A DNA stretch of 64,000 nucleotides from Sesamum alatum. Lineage: Eukaryota; Streptophyta; Magnoliopsida; Lamiales; Pedaliaceae. The notes under the pieces were generated by a model. It saw only the letters and a list, made by a program, of their open reading frames with translations, was not told the DNA's origin and made no database searches. A program made the translations under genes and the position numbers. The first letter of the stretch is position 1. Each line of letters opens with the position of its first letter. The stretch is taken from positions 25,759,188-25,823,187 of the forward strand of contig JACGWO010000012.1 of the NCBI GenBank assembly GCA_034509735.1, written 5' to 3'. Below are positions 37,801-51,517 of this stretch, in pieces.

Positions 37801-40800
37801 ATCGTTTATGATATTCTGTTTGTACTGTGTCGAAATAAAGATCATAACTCTATGACCTCCATTCTGTAGGGTGTGCGTGGATTTTCTCCCTATAGCCAAT
37901 ATGGTGATGGAAAACATTTGGAATCAGCTGATGATGCTTCAAGATATATACAAGATAATGATCCTAAGCAAGTCAGAAGCTTAACGCGGAGTGTTGCGAA
38001 TAATGAGAATATTCCAAGGACAATGCCTGACATTGATAGGTTGGCCTGAAAAATTTCAGAGTTCTTATGATTGTTTAATGTCGTTTCATGGTTTTGTGTC
38101 AAGAATTTTTCATGTATGACTTGATTATACAAATAACTTGAGTAGTATAAACCCAATGGATTTGATTTACTTGTGATGTTAGTCCAGAAATTACAGAGTA
38201 CATAAATATCTATAATCTCATTACTGATGTTAAAAATCATAGAAGATACGGGTGAGATGTAATACCTGATGATTTGCCGAAGATATGGCTTGTAAGACTT
38301 GTTGATGGTTGGAATTGTGTGGCAGAAGGAAGCATGGTCTTTTCTAGTGTAATTGAATACAATAACTGTGACGGAAAATTCTGAGTACCATTCATATAAC
38401 TAGTGCAATGGTGGTTTGTTTCTAGATTTTTACTTGAAACTGTGTTGCTTAAACATTGCCACTAATGTGCGTGGTCAAAACGACTGGTGCAAAAGGGGTG
38501 CGGGATTTCAAAAACACAAGCACAGCTGAAATGTCTATGTTGCAGACTTATTCACACATTTACTTTAATTGCAAAATTTCGAAGACTAAAATTGTCGACC
38601 TTATGTTCAGCATCAACATTAATTTTGTTAAGATTGTTGTATCGGTGACTCCACTAAAATGGAAACATTGGATTGATTGAGCAACATATATGCTTTTTGA
38701 TGTTGCTTTTGCTAATTTTTAGCGTTCATGTGCATTGTTTTCACTTTATCCTAATTATTTTGATGCAAACATGTATAATTGTTAATCTTGTATTTAGATA
38801 ATTCTTTAAGTGGTTCTGCCTTTCCTCCACACTCCTTTTTCTTTCACTAGTTGGATAAATGTGCATGCTATTTTACGTTCTTCAGCGCCTGATTGCTTTT
38901 TCGCCGTATAAATTATGTGAATTTTTCTATGACCATTGTTACCATTGGAAGTCCTAATATGTTTGCTTTTGCTATGTAGTTAGAATTTATTGGTAATTTA
39001 TTGGTTCTTTGACAAACCTAAGTTTTTCAATGTACGGCCGGTGGGCTGGATAGTTATTTTCTTAAAATCCAACCACCTGAATCTTGGCGGTTACTTCCTT
39101 ATAGATTCTGAAGTTAATTAATTTCATTTTCTTTCCTTGAGCTTGTATGTTCCGTTACATTTCCACAATTTTTCGTGGCTATAAGTTGTATGTTTCAGTG
39201 GAGTTGTAATAAAGATGAGGTTGGTTTATTATTGATTATCTACTTAATGGTGTTGAAGACTAGCGTATTACGTTGTATAATAGGCTTAGAATCACATTTA
39301 CAACAACCTGAAATAAATTAAAAGATTTTAGATTTTCGAAAATACTTTAGTTCTTAATGCTCTTTCCAAAATACTCTTCGGTACAGATGTTGTCCCAGTA
39401 GGATCTGCTTAACATATCACCAGATAATCATTTGTCTACTGCGGCCAACCAGTATGAGAATGTGAAGAGACCGAGTCTTGTTGTATTTTATACATTTATT
39501 GTTTCTCCAAGCACTAAGTGTGTTATCCATCTATTTTAAAATCTAAGAAGTTATCTTAACAAGCCTCACTCTTTAGACGTCCTCCATTTCATTGACCTGC
39601 TGTTAATATTTCTCAAAAATAATCACCTTATGATGCCGAAGAATGCGATCAAAACAATGAAAAGATGAGTCGTGGAAATGCTGCTTGGTATAAGTTTAAC
39701 AACTAACAACGTACTGTAGATTCTTGTAGCTTCCTAATAAATTGTACTCTCTTGCATGAAAATTCTGGGACCGCATAGCTTTAACATCCTACAATTTATC
39801 ACTTACTGAATTTTCTTTTAGCTTTTTTTCTACTCTGTTATTGCTTTCAATATTAGAAGCTAGGAAATACTCTCCAGCATCTCAATGTTGTATTCCTGAT
39901 TCATGGTATCGTTGCACTTATGCCACAATCACAGGCTAAAGATGATATAAGCCATTGACTTGTTCATAGAACTCATCCTGCTCAGTTTATCATTTCATTA
40001 TCAAGACTTCTATTCATGCTGACCGATTAAAATTACAGAAGTGTTGCAGGCCGTATTATGGAGAATATGCATGAAAGAAATGGGTACTTCTCGGGATCTG
40101 AGCAAAGACCCACCGATCAATTTTCCCATGCTCCAATGATGATGCACGATGGGGTTGGTTCTTTTGATTCAGAAGGTAATATGCCTAATATCTCGTGAGA
40201 AAGTGGCTTTCTTGTTCCTGCGTGACATATAATAAAAGTTCTACTGCAGAAGATGGACCTGGAATAGAGGGCTTTCAAATTACTGGAGATGCTAAACCAG
40301 GATGCAAACTCTTAGGCTGTGGATATCCCGTACGTGGAACTTCTCTCTGCATGTTTCAGGTATGAGCAAGGGTATTCATATGAAATGGTTTACATTTTCG
40401 AGGGTTTACTTTTACTGATAAGTTGTATCTTTTCTTTATCATTTTGCTTGGGATACAAGTGGGTTCGTCATTATCCGGATGGCACGAGGCAGTATATTGA
40501 AGGTAAGTATATAAGTTGGGTTTAAGTTTGAGCCACGGATCTTCTTGGGTTTGTTCGCTTAAACTTGTTGCTCACATAAGAAATATATATCAAGTCTACT
40601 TCATTCATTCTGTCTCAGGAGCTACAAATCCAGATTACGTAGTGACAGCTGACGATGTTGATAAACTTATTGCTGTTGAGTGCATACCAATGGACGAACA
40701 AGGACGACAGGTAGTACAGTTTTGCTTCCATGATGACTTCTTAGTTTTGACCTATTAACTGCTATCTTCAAATGCATATCTTATATATAAGAACAAATTA

Positions 40801-43800
40801 GAAACGGGACACACGAGAAACGAATCAATCAGCTTAAGTACTTTGATAGTTATTTGTCATTCAATTCGACTTACCTAACTGATGCAACTTTCACTTTTGC
40901 GACGCGATGACTTTACATTTCTGATCTGCATACCATATTGCATCATTTTCAGGGCGATCTTGTCAGAATCTTTGCCAATGATCACAACAAGATTACCTGT
41001 GGTGAGTGCAATTTCAGTGAAATAGGAATTTTCCTTCAATGCGTGAAATCTTAAAAATCTGTGGCAATAATTCAAGCCCATGTATTGTAGAGATCTTGTT
41101 TACAGTTTTATATACACTGGTCGGGGAAGTTTGTGAACTCACTCATATTTGACGATCTTGTTCAAGCATGTGTATGTTGTATCTATTTAAAATAGCTTCA
41201 ATTGTTTTGAATTTTCCTTGTTTCACCATCAGTTTAAACTTTGATGAGTTCCCTTACTCATGTTAACTAGCAAAAATATGCCCGTGCTTAATTCGGGTCA
41301 GCGACTCAGCTATATATATCCTTTTATGTTTCCCTTTGACTGGATGACCAAATAGTAGTTTGGACCAATCTCTTTGTCTATGTTAGCGTTTGCTTTTCCT
41401 GATTGGTAATCTAGCGGCCTACATTAGATATGCCCAAAGAATTTGATGGTATATTGCCGTAATTAATCTACTTTTATGTGCTACTCAGCCTACTCTAAGA
41501 TATGTTCATCTTGACTGTTATCCTATTTGACCGCAAATTCATCTGAGTGACAATACAAGTTTGCTAATAACCCCAGGTTAGGTGGTCCTACATTCTAATC
41601 GAACTTTATTATATATGCAAATGTAAAATAGTATAACATAAATGGTTATTCTGACTTTAAGTTGGCCCTGATGAGACAATCCTACAAAGGAGACGCGATA
41701 ATCCTGAGAACAAGAACTTCCCGTTTCCCTGAAACTTGTAATCTAGGATGTTTGGTTCCTTTGAGGTTGATTAGTCAATATCTCACAGTTCCTAAAATCT
41801 GATTCACATAGGAAAGTTACTTGGAAACCGCATCCCAATAACACCATAAGTTTGATATGATATAAACTTTCATTTTTTCAGATACAAAGTTACTTTGAGG
41901 AAATTCGTACGCAACTTTTATTTTAATGACAACTGTTCACCTAGCTAAGGGTGTAAAGGGACCTAGTTTCGGCCATGGTACAATGTAAAATGATTGTTTC
42001 AACATATTTTTTGAGGAACGACTACATACATGTAAACTATATACATGTGTTGGTTTTCTGTTTTGAACGAAAAAGTACACAGCAAAGCGTGCTATTTACT
42101 TTATATCCTTGTGCTAGGCTGTTCCGCAACTAATTTCTGAAACTTGAGTTAAAGCCAACGATATAATTGTTTTAGATTTCTCGTTTTGTGCAGTGATGTC
42201 AATCTTTTGAGTTGAAGACAAACAAAAGTACAACTTTGCTGCTCCCACTCCAAACAAGGAAAAGAAAAGAAAATAAAACGCATAAACGGAAACATTTTAA
42301 TTTGGAGAATGGTGAAAGGAACTCTGAGTTTAGTCGTTATCTTGTGTTATACAGATGCATTTTGATGAGAACTTCTGCCTAATGTAAAAAGTGCATGCCT
42401 CTTTTCTCCTATGCATTTAGGAGGCATGCTTCTTTTGGATTACATTTACAGCAATAAATTGTGGATAATTCTCCTGCTTTATGTATGTTTTCTGATGATT
42501 TGTATGACAAATGCAGATGAAGAGATGCAACAGGAGATCGATACCTATATATCTAAAGGCTTGGCAATCTTTAACGTCCTAATCCTTGTATGTACTGAGT
42601 TCTTACTCCATATAACATGTTGTCTGCTTTCTTTCCTTTATTACTAACAAAATCTTGCTATTTTTGCTCATTCTTACCTCCTCACATTTGCGTTTCATGA
42701 ATTGAGGCATGCTGCTTTTTATGTAACTTGCTGAAGTTTCCTGAAATGTGACAACTGCACAAGACTTCGTTTTCTCTACATGATGCCGGAGTTTATAGTA
42801 GGAGCGAACCTTATACTTCGCATAAAATTTATTACACTTGGTCAGAGGATATATGAATAATAGGGCTTTACTTGGACTGAAAATTATTTCTCAATGGAGA
42901 ATATAAGAGTCGTAGTTTTTCTGAAGTAATTCTTGATCAGTCAGCTATCACCCTTTATCTAAGAGAAGCCCGTGATATCATTGTCAAATTTCCAATTTAA
43001 AATTCTCTACTTGGAGAGTTTTACTTCTTTCTCTGATACAAAATCCTAATTTTGACAAAGTTTATATTTTCTTTGGCACCAGTCGTCTTTCATATATCCA
43101 AGATAACGTGTTGAAAGATTTCACATGTATGGCACCTCATCATAAATCTAAATCTGATTGCCAGTTATTTTGTCATGCACGGACTCTTGTGATTCTATAA
43201 TTGATTGGGTTCGTCGCGACGTGTGTTCAAAGTCTGCTTACGTTTTCTTCTGATTATAAATTTCCTTAAACATTTGACAGTTAGATTCCTCTGAGAACTG
43301 GGAGCCAGCAACTCTATTTATGAGGCGGTCGGGCTTTCAGGTTAAAGTTGAGAGAAACCAGGACGTTGTAATTTCTGAGAAATATTCTAAAGACTTGTTG
43401 GTATGCTCTTACCTTCATCATCATGTCAAGTAAACTTTTGAAGTTTCAAGTACTAAAGAGTTTGAGCCTTGATTAGAATCCATGCATTACCAACGGAATT
43501 GTGAATGTATGATGTTAAGATGAGTTGCTATTTATACGATAATAAAATTCTAGATTTAGTGGTTCGAAAGTTCCATAATTAGTTTCTTTTCTTGCATTTC
43601 TTTCGATCTTTTTGTTTAATCCAAACTATTTATTTTACGACCAAGATCTGTCAAAAATGGATGTTTATATAGAAGGGTAATTGCTAAAAACTGCATGTAA
43701 TAACGCTAACATGAAAAACAATCTTACAGCATGGTCAGAAGATTTTCTTAGTATATACTATAATCAATTACTTTGAGTACCGTAATAGAAAAGGCTGCAC

Positions 43801-44902
43801 ATGTTTTTTCCTTTTTTTAATATTTCATTTCACTTACATTTTCAGATCAAAATACCAAGTGGCCTCTCGGCGCAGTTTGTCTTGACGTGTTCAAATGGCT
43901 CATCATATCCCTTTAGCACAAATAACGACATAAGGTAATACACCACTTCCGGTTCTTACATCTGCAACATCTCCATCTTTGTTATCAGTACCTCCTTTTA
44001 GTGTTTTATACTTGTTCAGATTCTGTTTCTTAATAATGTAATGGAAAAGCCATATCCCCACTTTAGTTTCCTCTCAGATGAACGCTTACAAGACCGAACT
44101 ACCTATATTTTCTGGAAAATTTTGTCCCTATCTGTCTTGTACTTAACATTGACTTGCTTGATTGTGCAACAGTAATTGATGGAATCATGTTCGAGTTTCT
44201 TGCAAAGAAAATTATTACTTAACGAACCTAAAGAAAAACTAAAATAACAGATGAATCTAGCAGTTTCTTTAGCAACACATTTTCAGAAACAGAATTTAGC
44301 TCGAAGTTCATAGTTCTCTGATATGTCTAACGTGATGCTTTCTTATCTTCCACGTAGAATGCGAGATACACTTGTGCTGACGATGAGAATCTTCCAGGGC
44401 AAGGTACTCTTTCCTGCATATATCTATGCACTTCGACGGGTTCTATGAGAATGTTTCCCCGTTTTATTTCTTGCTGCCATTAAGAATTGATTATGCTTGA
44501 TACGAATAAATCCAGCAGTTATCTATGTTTTGCATATCATTCTAAAACCAGCAACAGACTATTTATTCGATTTTATCGCTATTTTTCAATTTCATTCTAG
44601 TACACTTGGCATTATCCCATTGGTGGGACTGAAAATTCGAGTTGATAGAGAGCGTTGTTGGGAGAGGTTGCTTCAAAACGCTAGATAAGGGGCTTGTCAT
44701 GTTCTTGATATTAAGCCTACTATGAGTTCTGTGATTTCACACAGATGAACTGTGCTGCGACGTTACTTCTCTCATGTGTCTTATCGTTTGATGTCTGATT
44801 GGATCGTGGATATCGAACTTTTTACCCCCTGTTTGAACGTTCCAGTTAATTATTTTCGACTTGAAACAGGCTTCGGACGAGAAGAGGAAGGGTAAAGCGT
44901 GA
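31885..44902 (+). CDS. SCAB-like coiled-coil protein with Ig-like and PH-like domains
   Basis: Predicted 541 aa from 19 coding exons: 31885-31961, 32047-32128, 32200-32277, 32359-32415, 32527-32631, 34463-34573, 36717-36758, 37522-37635, 37870-38039, 40039-40175, 40250-40359, 40460-40502, 40619-40710, 40953-41001, 42517-42587, 43281-43400, 43846-43934, 44358-44403, 44870-44902. Every junction is GT-AG and keeps frame. Residues about 54-200 are heptad-rich (EISYLREQIALASIRQSQML), so likely coiled coil, and about 200-325 is polar linker. About 328-410 is an Ig-like fold (MFQWVRHYPDGTRQYIEG, then YVVTADDVDKLIAVECIPMD). About 425-531 is PH-like (FQVKVERNQDVVISEKYSKD, TLVLTMRIFQGK). This order matches STOMATAL CLOSURE-RELATED ACTIN BINDING PROTEIN, with weak sequence resemblance, so actin or microtubule binding is an inference. 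The protein ends in a basic KRKGKA tail. Confidence 0.85.
35776..36402. mobile_element. Non-autonomous DNA transposon in intron 6 of the SCAB-like gene
   Basis: Termini CTATGATGCATGGACAC and, inverted, CTATAATGCACGGACAC form inverted repeats. Flanks ctagaaat (35768-35775) and ttagaaat (36403-36410) match at 7/8, which suggests an 8-bp duplication as in hAT elements. Both ends carry clusters of 'acacgg/ccgtgt' words as sub-terminal repeats. The interior is AT-rich and non-coding. Confidence 0.78.
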
Positions 44903-46407
44903 TCGAATCATCGTCGTCTTGTAGGTGCAGTGTTTATAGCCATTCTTGATTCTTTGTTGGAATAGGAATACCCTACAGTTTCTGCCATACAGTTGAGAAT
45001 AAGTAGCCAAATATAGTGCATTTTCGATTCCGGGTTGTATTATGTTTTGTTGTAGCAGTGTAATTGTACAGCTTTGTTCTTAAGATCACATGCAGCCATG
45101 TAATATGTGCGAGGTTGGGCATTTTCCTAGGAGTTGTGATCTCAATTTTGACTCTATACCATTTCATTAATGGATAACCTACTAAAACACGCTTTTTTGT
45201 AAACTGGGTTTTGGTATTTCTATATTTTCTCCTGTACAGTTCTATTCAATTATTATATATATATATATATATATTATATTAGGAGTTAATCATGTGTGCA
45301 CTTTTCGAAATAGAATTTTTTTTCCCCATTTTTTCAACTTTCAAACAATCAAAGGGTAATTTTGTAAGTGACCATAATATATCTCAATGATTTATTCTTC
45401 ACCCCTATTCTTGAAAAGAAATTATCAAAAAGAAATGTTATCAAAATTTTGACATTTAAGGGTCACAACAATAGGTCTGTAACATCAAATTGGATTTTCT
45501 ATTTCAAATTTTGTTATAAGTATTATTGCATTTAATATATACATGTGATGTGTATAAATATTTTTCTAAATAAATTGGTGTATATGTTAGGTGGAATAGA
45601 AAATGCAATATGATTTGAAATAGAAAGCTTAAGTCGGGGTCCTTGCTTCAGTTGCGGGGTCTACAAATGGAGTTCATTTTGGACCAAACCAAAAAACGTA
45701 TGCTTGTTCTAAAGTTATTTATTGAGTCTTAAGTTAATAATTTGAAATTTTAACTTAATGGTTAAGATTGAAATTCCACGAATAAGTTCGAGTCTCAGCA
45801 GCTCACTTAATATGAGTTAACTGAAATGGGTACTTGTTAGGTTCATTCAGTTTATTGTAATGCAAATTCATCGATAGATCGATATGTCTACTTTATTTAG
45901 AAATAATAATTTGTATATACAACACGTACATATTAAATAAAATAAAAAATATAACAAAATTTGAAATAGAAAATTCAATCAGCCATGTTAAGGCCAGCAA
46001 GAAATCAACCTAATTAGAAGCATAATTGGGGAGGAGAAGTCAATATTAATTAAATAGGTATAATGATTGGAGAGCAATAATTTTAATGAATTTCAACTTG
46101 TTCATGATGAGATTTTGAAGTTTAATTTCTTTTTTTTTTTTTTTTCCATCACTGTCTAAACCTAACAGTTTTGGGCGGTAATGGTCATGGTTTTAACTTT
46201 TAATTAATTGGACCACTTTTAGTAAAGTACAAGTATTGCCCTTTTTTTAATGAACACTGGTTTTCTCAACACTTGGAAGGTACAACAAACTAGGAAAAAT
46301 ATATATAAATGGACAGTTCCAGATCAGATGGAATTCAACTAAGATGGTGTTTAGATAAATTTATTTAAAATATCTTATAAACCCTTTATGTATTATAATA
46401 TATTTTA
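44903..46407. other. 3' flank of the SCAB-like gene and gene-free DNA
   Basis: The 3' UTR probably extends from 44903 towards about 45200. An (AT)n run sits at about 45255-45275. The remainder is AT-rich without a gene. Confidence 0.5.
45755..45900 (+). mobile_element. Possible tRNA-derived SINE remnant
   Basis: A-box-like 'taacttaatggttaaga' (about 45750-45766) and B-box-like 'agttcgagtctcag' (about 45784-45798) lie at tRNA-like spacing. The A box differs from the 12990 family, so this may be another family. No target duplication was found. Confidence 0.4.
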
Positions 46408-46665
46408 GGATAAATTACAGTGACAACTCTTGATATTAGACTCAATCACATAAATATTTTTTATTTTTTGCGAAATTACAATTACACCTCCTGAGGTTGT
46501 AATTGCATAACAACTACACCCCATATTTAAAAGCAAAGCTTACACGAATACCCCATGAAAAGTATTACACTAATACCCTCAGGGAGTGTAGCTGTAATTT
46601 TATAAAAAACAGTGAGTGTTTGTGTAATTGGGTCTAATCTCATGGGGTGTCAATGTAATTTACCC
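46408..46665. mobile_element. Mutator-like MITE (family E) with perfect 9-bp target duplication
   Basis: Termini GGATAAATTACAGTGACAAC and, inverted, GGGTAAATTACATTGACACC. tatatttta flanks both ends exactly (46399-46407, 46666-46674). Confidence 0.92.
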
Positions 46666-46674
46666 TATATTTTA

Positions 46675-48850
46675 AGAGCTTGTAAGATATTGTATCCTAT
46701 TTTAGATATAAATTTCTAAAGTATTTATTTGAATAAAATAAGATGTTAAAATTTATAAAATGTTTAAACGTCTTATAAAATATCAGGGTATTTGACATAA
46801 CAATTTTTTTTTATTGATAAAACGACAAAAAAAATGACATGATATTGTTAGATTAATTAAGTAGGACCAACAGATGACCAAAAGTGTAAACATACGAGCC
46901 GTAAATTTACTGAAAAAGAGAAAAGAAATGGAATATAGACAAAAAAACGAGGATATTCTTTGTATTTTGTGAAATATTAATCTAATAAAACTTATAAGAT
47001 ATTTTAAAAAAATTACGTGAAGTTAATTTTTTTCTTTTTTAAAAAAAAAACTTTTAAGATCCAACTATTTTATTTTGAAATTTTATAAGCTTTTTAATAA
47101 TAATTTTGTCACACGGACTTTTGGAATTTATAAACTGTCAAACATCTTATAAAATATTTTGAACAACTTATAAATTCAGTCAAACATCCTCTAAGCAGCC
47201 TTTTAATCATACGATCAGTGCATCACATTCATTATACAATTGGTTCATAATCTAAAAGAAAAAAAAAAGTAAAAGAAAACAACTAATCAAAAACAAATAT
47301 AATAACACTTTTAATACGAGTAAGAATCTTTGGATAAATAAACAAATTATAATTGGTATTTCATTTCCTATTATTTTCTCACCTAACTACTCTAGATTCC
47401 ACCTGCTTCTCAAGTCGCGTGATACAAAAAAATTCAAAGAGAGCGAGTGAATGTCGCATGTTGAATTGGCGTTTTCTGCTCTTGGTTACGTCGCAGTCTA
47501 GGGTAGGGGCAACCTCAACTGTTTACTTTAGAGGGTTCTCCCGCGAAATGTGTTGCAGTCCACACATTGCACTCTACTCTCAAATTCACTCAACCGACAT
47601 TATGTCTATCTTTTTCTTAAAAAAATTGGCTTTATTTGATTCTATTTGTAATATATATATATACATATTTTATTTTATCTAATTGCTTTTGATATTTTGT
47701 CTCCTTATTTTATATTAATATAAGGTACATAGGTAATAAATTAGATACGTTGAACTGTACGTGTAAATATACTATTTTTGTTACCGTCTACTTAATAGCA
47801 AAAAATTTAAAACAAACACAACCTGTCATTCTTGATAAATTTATCGTCTGATAATGAATAAAGCGACATAGACCAAAATGACAATCAATTCACTAAAAGA
47901 GATCTTGATCCCAAATTTTCCTCCCTCTTCTCGCATTATTTTTTTTCGCTATTTATGATAGGTAAAAGTAAAATATTATCATATTCCTCACCAACTCTGG
48001 ATATAGTGTTAGAATTTGTTGAACGAGGTCAATAAAGTAATTTGCTCAATCATCGTATGGTTGTCTTCTAATCTTGGAAAGGTCAAACTTGTCCCTTCAA
48101 TTTCTTTCTTCCTCCCTGGGAGTCAAATGAAATTCAATTGTGTTGACGAGTAATTCGTAAGAATTTGTATAAATAATTTTTAATCTTTGAGGTTTTTTCT
48201 TGTTTGCACTTGGGAAAATTCAGTATCGTTCGTATAAATTTGCACCCACAATATATCATAAATTGTCGAATTAACATGTAATGACGATATTATATATTTA
48301 TATAAATACAAATTCATATGAACGATATCACTGAATCCTGACGGTCGAAGTCGCAGTTACGTAAGTCCTTTTATTTGAGAGATGGGTTTTAATTATAGCA
48401 TGGAGTAGTTCTGACGCTAGTTGTTCTTGCAACATCGTTTTCGGTGATGTGTAGGTCCTACGTATGAACAAACAGTAATCATATGGAAATATAAAAAAGA
48501 TTTTAAAGTAAAGCCACTAGAAAAGAAAGAAAAGTAGATGAGGTGAGGACCATACAATACATACACTAGTGTGTCCTAGATGACAAAAATCAAGACTTTG
48601 AACAATATTCTTCTGCTGCCTCATTACACTGGATTTTACTCTTGTAGTTGTGCAAACAAATTGGGTGTCTGAAAAAGCATTTGATTCTTGATGATGTTAA
48701 AAAAATAAGGAATTTCTTGCGGGGAAAAAGAGGATGTAATGTAACAGCTTCAACTTTCGTATTCTGTTCTTTTGCCTTTTCTTTCCTTCACTTCTAAGCT
48801 CTCTTCGCCTCACTCTCTTCTCAAACTCCACCCAATCTTACAACCCCAGA
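46675..48850. other. Gene-free DNA and promoter region of the ATL gene
   Basis: No gene recognised. The last 150 bp before 48850 are CT-rich ('ctctcttcgcctcactctcttctc'-like, about 48800-48830), as expected of a plant leader. A slightly GC-richer patch at 47395-47590 has a 109-codon frame with no family features. Confidence 0.5.
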
Positions 48851-48860
48851 ATTTTCTTGG

Positions 48861-48883
48861 ATGCAATGGTGAGTTCTGCGTAG
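48861..48883 (+). promoter_or_regulatory. Two overlapping uORFs before the ATL start
   Basis: ATG-CAA-TGG-TGA (48861-48872) and the frame-shifted ATG-GTG-AGT-TCT-GCG-TAG (48866-48883) precede the main ATG at 48913 by 30 bases. 'ATGGTGAGT' could alternatively be a splice donor. Which applies depends on the transcript. Confidence 0.4.
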
Positions 48884-48912
48884 GTTGTTGGCAAATTTGA
48901 GCGGTTTTGGAA

Positions 48913-49938
48913 ATGGGTTCTGTCGGGAATCAAAATCCATTTGCGCCTTATGACAACTACAGGGATTGCTCACAAGGTGTTTGTAGTATATACTGCCCGC
49001 AGTTTTGCTACTTGATCTTTCCCCCGCCGCCGCCGTCGGACGATGATGATTCGGGCGCCCCTTTTTCGCCTCTTATCATAGCCATCATCGGCGTGCTCGC
49101 TAGCGCTTTCCTTCTGGTCAGCTACTACACGATTGTCACAAGGTACTGCAAGAGGAGGAGTTATAGCAGCAGCACAAATGTAGAAAATGAAGAGAATCGG
49201 GAAGAATTGGGTCAGGATCAGTTGCAGGTTGGGTCAGATGGATTGGATGAGGCGCTGATTAAGACTATTACTGTTTGCAAGTATAAGAAAGGCGATGGCT
49301 TGATTGAAGGAACTGAATGCGCTGTTTGTCTTAGTGAGTTCCAAGAAAATGAGCACTTGAGGCTTCTGCCTAAGTGCAGCCACGCTTTTCACCTGCCTTG
49401 CATTGATACTTGGCTGAAATCGCAGTCGAGTTGCCCGTTGTGTCGAGCTAATGTTGTCGTTTTAGCTCAGCCCTCGCCTCCTCCGGTGCCGAGTTCTCAA
49501 ACTTCATCCGCTCTTAACACAAGTGCTTATGAAGTTAACCGGCCCGATGACTTGGTCTTGGTGGTGGATGATCAAGAAAGGGATTGTGATGAACATATGG
49601 TTGTAGTTAGGAATGCAGAGGATTCAAGGAATCAGAGTGTAGGAAATGATCAAGAGGGAGTTGGGGAGTTTGGGAGATCGGTTTCTTTAGGTACATTTCC
49701 GTCCCATAGACAGCTCTTGGTTTCGGATATCCTGAAATTTGAAGAAATCGATGAATATGTACAAGTGGAGAGTGATCATCTTTGGAGGGGAATTGGTTCC
49801 TCGAAGGGGTTTGCTGTCGAAGAAAGCAGGGATGGTGGATTACTCAGGAGTCCTGCTGCAATGAAGAGGTCTATTTCTGCAAGCAGATTCATGTTCACAG
49901 TCCACGATAAAGGCAAGAATTCTATACTTCCCAGTTGA
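48913..49938 (+). CDS. ATL-family RING-H2 E3 ubiquitin ligase
   Basis: Single exon, 341 aa. ATL proteins are membrane-anchored E3 ubiquitin ligases that pass ubiquitin from E2 enzymes to targets, often in defence or carbon/nitrogen signalling. A short cysteine-rich luminal/external start ([18 protein letters not shown]) and proline run come first, then one membrane segment (about 53-76, [20 protein letters not shown]). [11 protein letters not shown] motif near 113 is the ATL 'GLD' box. The RING-H2 is C136-x2-C139-x15-C155-x-H157-x2-H160-x2-C163-x10-C174-x2-C177, all eight ligands present, with Pro175 after Cys174 as in ATLs. The long acidic/serine tail is as in the ATL51/52/54 group. The start is ATG 48913; the upstream two codons reach only a TTG. 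A decayed paralogue follows at 51518. Confidence 0.95.
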   Translation: MGSVGNQNPFAPYDNYRDCSQGVCSIYCPQFCYLIFPPPPPSDDDDSGAPFSPLIIAIIGVLASAFLLVSYYTIVTRYCKRRSYSSSTNVENEENREELGQDQLQVGSDGLDEALIKTITVCKYKKGDGLIEGTECAVCLSEFQENEHLRLLPKCSHAFHLPCIDTWLKSQSSCPLCRANVVVLAQPSPPPVPSSQTSSALNTSAYEVNRPDDLVLVVDDQERDCDEHMVVVRNAEDSRNQSVGNDQEGVGEFGRSVSLGTFPSHRQLLVSDILKFEEIDEYVQVESDHLWRGIGSSKGFAVEESRDGGLLRSPAAMKRSISASRFMFTVHDKGKNSILPS

Positions 49939-51517
49939 TAATATACTGAAGATACTTTGGAAAAAAGATACAAAATTTACCAACAAAAATGAGAGGCTGC
50001 CATATTGAACTGAATTGTGCAATTGGCTGCTGATGCCAAATTTTACTCGGGGACTTTTCAGATTCACAGCAAAGTAGCAATGGAAAATACAGCTACTCGT
50101 TGATCTTTCGAGGTTTGATGCTAAATGGAATTGAGAACAATATGAAATTTGAAAACTATTATTTATTTATCCACATACATCAATCTTTTAAATTGTTGTC
50201 TTTTCTGTTAAATTTGTTGGATGCGTAAGTTATCATGTATGCATGTATACGCCTCCTCTTTCCACAGCTATATAGTTTCAGAGCATTGTTCTTGGCTTCT
50301 TGCCAATTTAATTCTGCTGTGAAGTTCATTTCTGAGTTATAATCGACTAGATTTGAAACTCTTACTTCAGTACATCATTTTAGAAATATAGAAGGAATGA
50401 AGTTACATAAAGTTTGATATAATACCATACGAAATATGGGGGAAAGTTCGTATTTTGGTATAAGTTCTCCATTTGTTCTGAAACTTGTTGAATATATGAA
50501 TCCTGAGCGGGGTGCATCCCGTATTGTTCTGTAGTAGTTGATTAGGTGATATTGTAAGACTCGTCTTCTGATGCTCCCAAACCTCTGGTCCTTCCTCTAA
50601 TGTTCATCTTGAATTCAGTTGTGAAATATCAATACTATGGATAACCTTAACTGTCCAAATCAGCAGTCCGAACGGAGTTAGGCAAAGAGTTGTTGCATTG
50701 ATACTGATGTAAGGTTTCATGTATCTATCAACCATGGTTTTCACACTTCAACCAACTGAACAAGCAAATTTGATAATCGTTATTAAAGACCTGTCCAAGA
50801 CCTAATTCAGTGTGCATTATGTTTTCTGATACAAGCATGTGTATCTTAAGGTTGTCAAGTTTGTGCAGAGTTAGAAGTATCGATTTTTGCCTTGTTAATT
50901 AGCATCTGGTTGTTGCATGGTTTAAACAGGATAAAATTTAGCCAAATGTTAGCTAAAGCTGAAGTTCCTCCCCTGCATGCCGCTTGCATGGAATCACAAA
51001 TTTTCCTCCTTTCGACTTGATAAATACGATGATATGCCAGGAATGGCGGTATTCTTTTACAATCTTGATGCTTACAGACAGTCCTATGTTCCTAAACAGA
51101 GGGCTGCCTATGAGGTTGATATCCACAAACTCGACCGATGATTTGTTAAGACATTTTCTTCTGCTTTCTGATCTGCACAGCAGCTGATGGGGTGGTTCTG
51201 GAAAGCATTATATTCATAAGATCATGAAGATATTTGCATTTTTACTTAATTCCTCTGTTGCTGCTGATAGGCTGCATTTTTGTGATCCATCAGCTACACT
51301 TGTAGATTAGCAGAAATTATGATTTTACTTGCCAAACTTAGTGCAATAATTCAGGCCCTGAAGCAAAATAGAGAATTTTCCCTCTGGCCGTGTGTATGCT
51401 GAATAGAGTAGCAGATGGAATACGATTTGTAACAAAAAAATCCATCCGAAACAAAAGAGACAGCTTTCCTGTTTCATACAAGAACATTGCCTCAGCCTCC
51501 ATTGCAAAGATTCAGGC
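49939..51517. other. 3' flank of the ATL gene, no further gene recognised
   Basis: The 3' UTR is probably within the first few hundred bases. Sequence at 50930-51200 is less AT-rich, with only short frames (up to 67 codons) and no family features. Confidence 0.45.
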
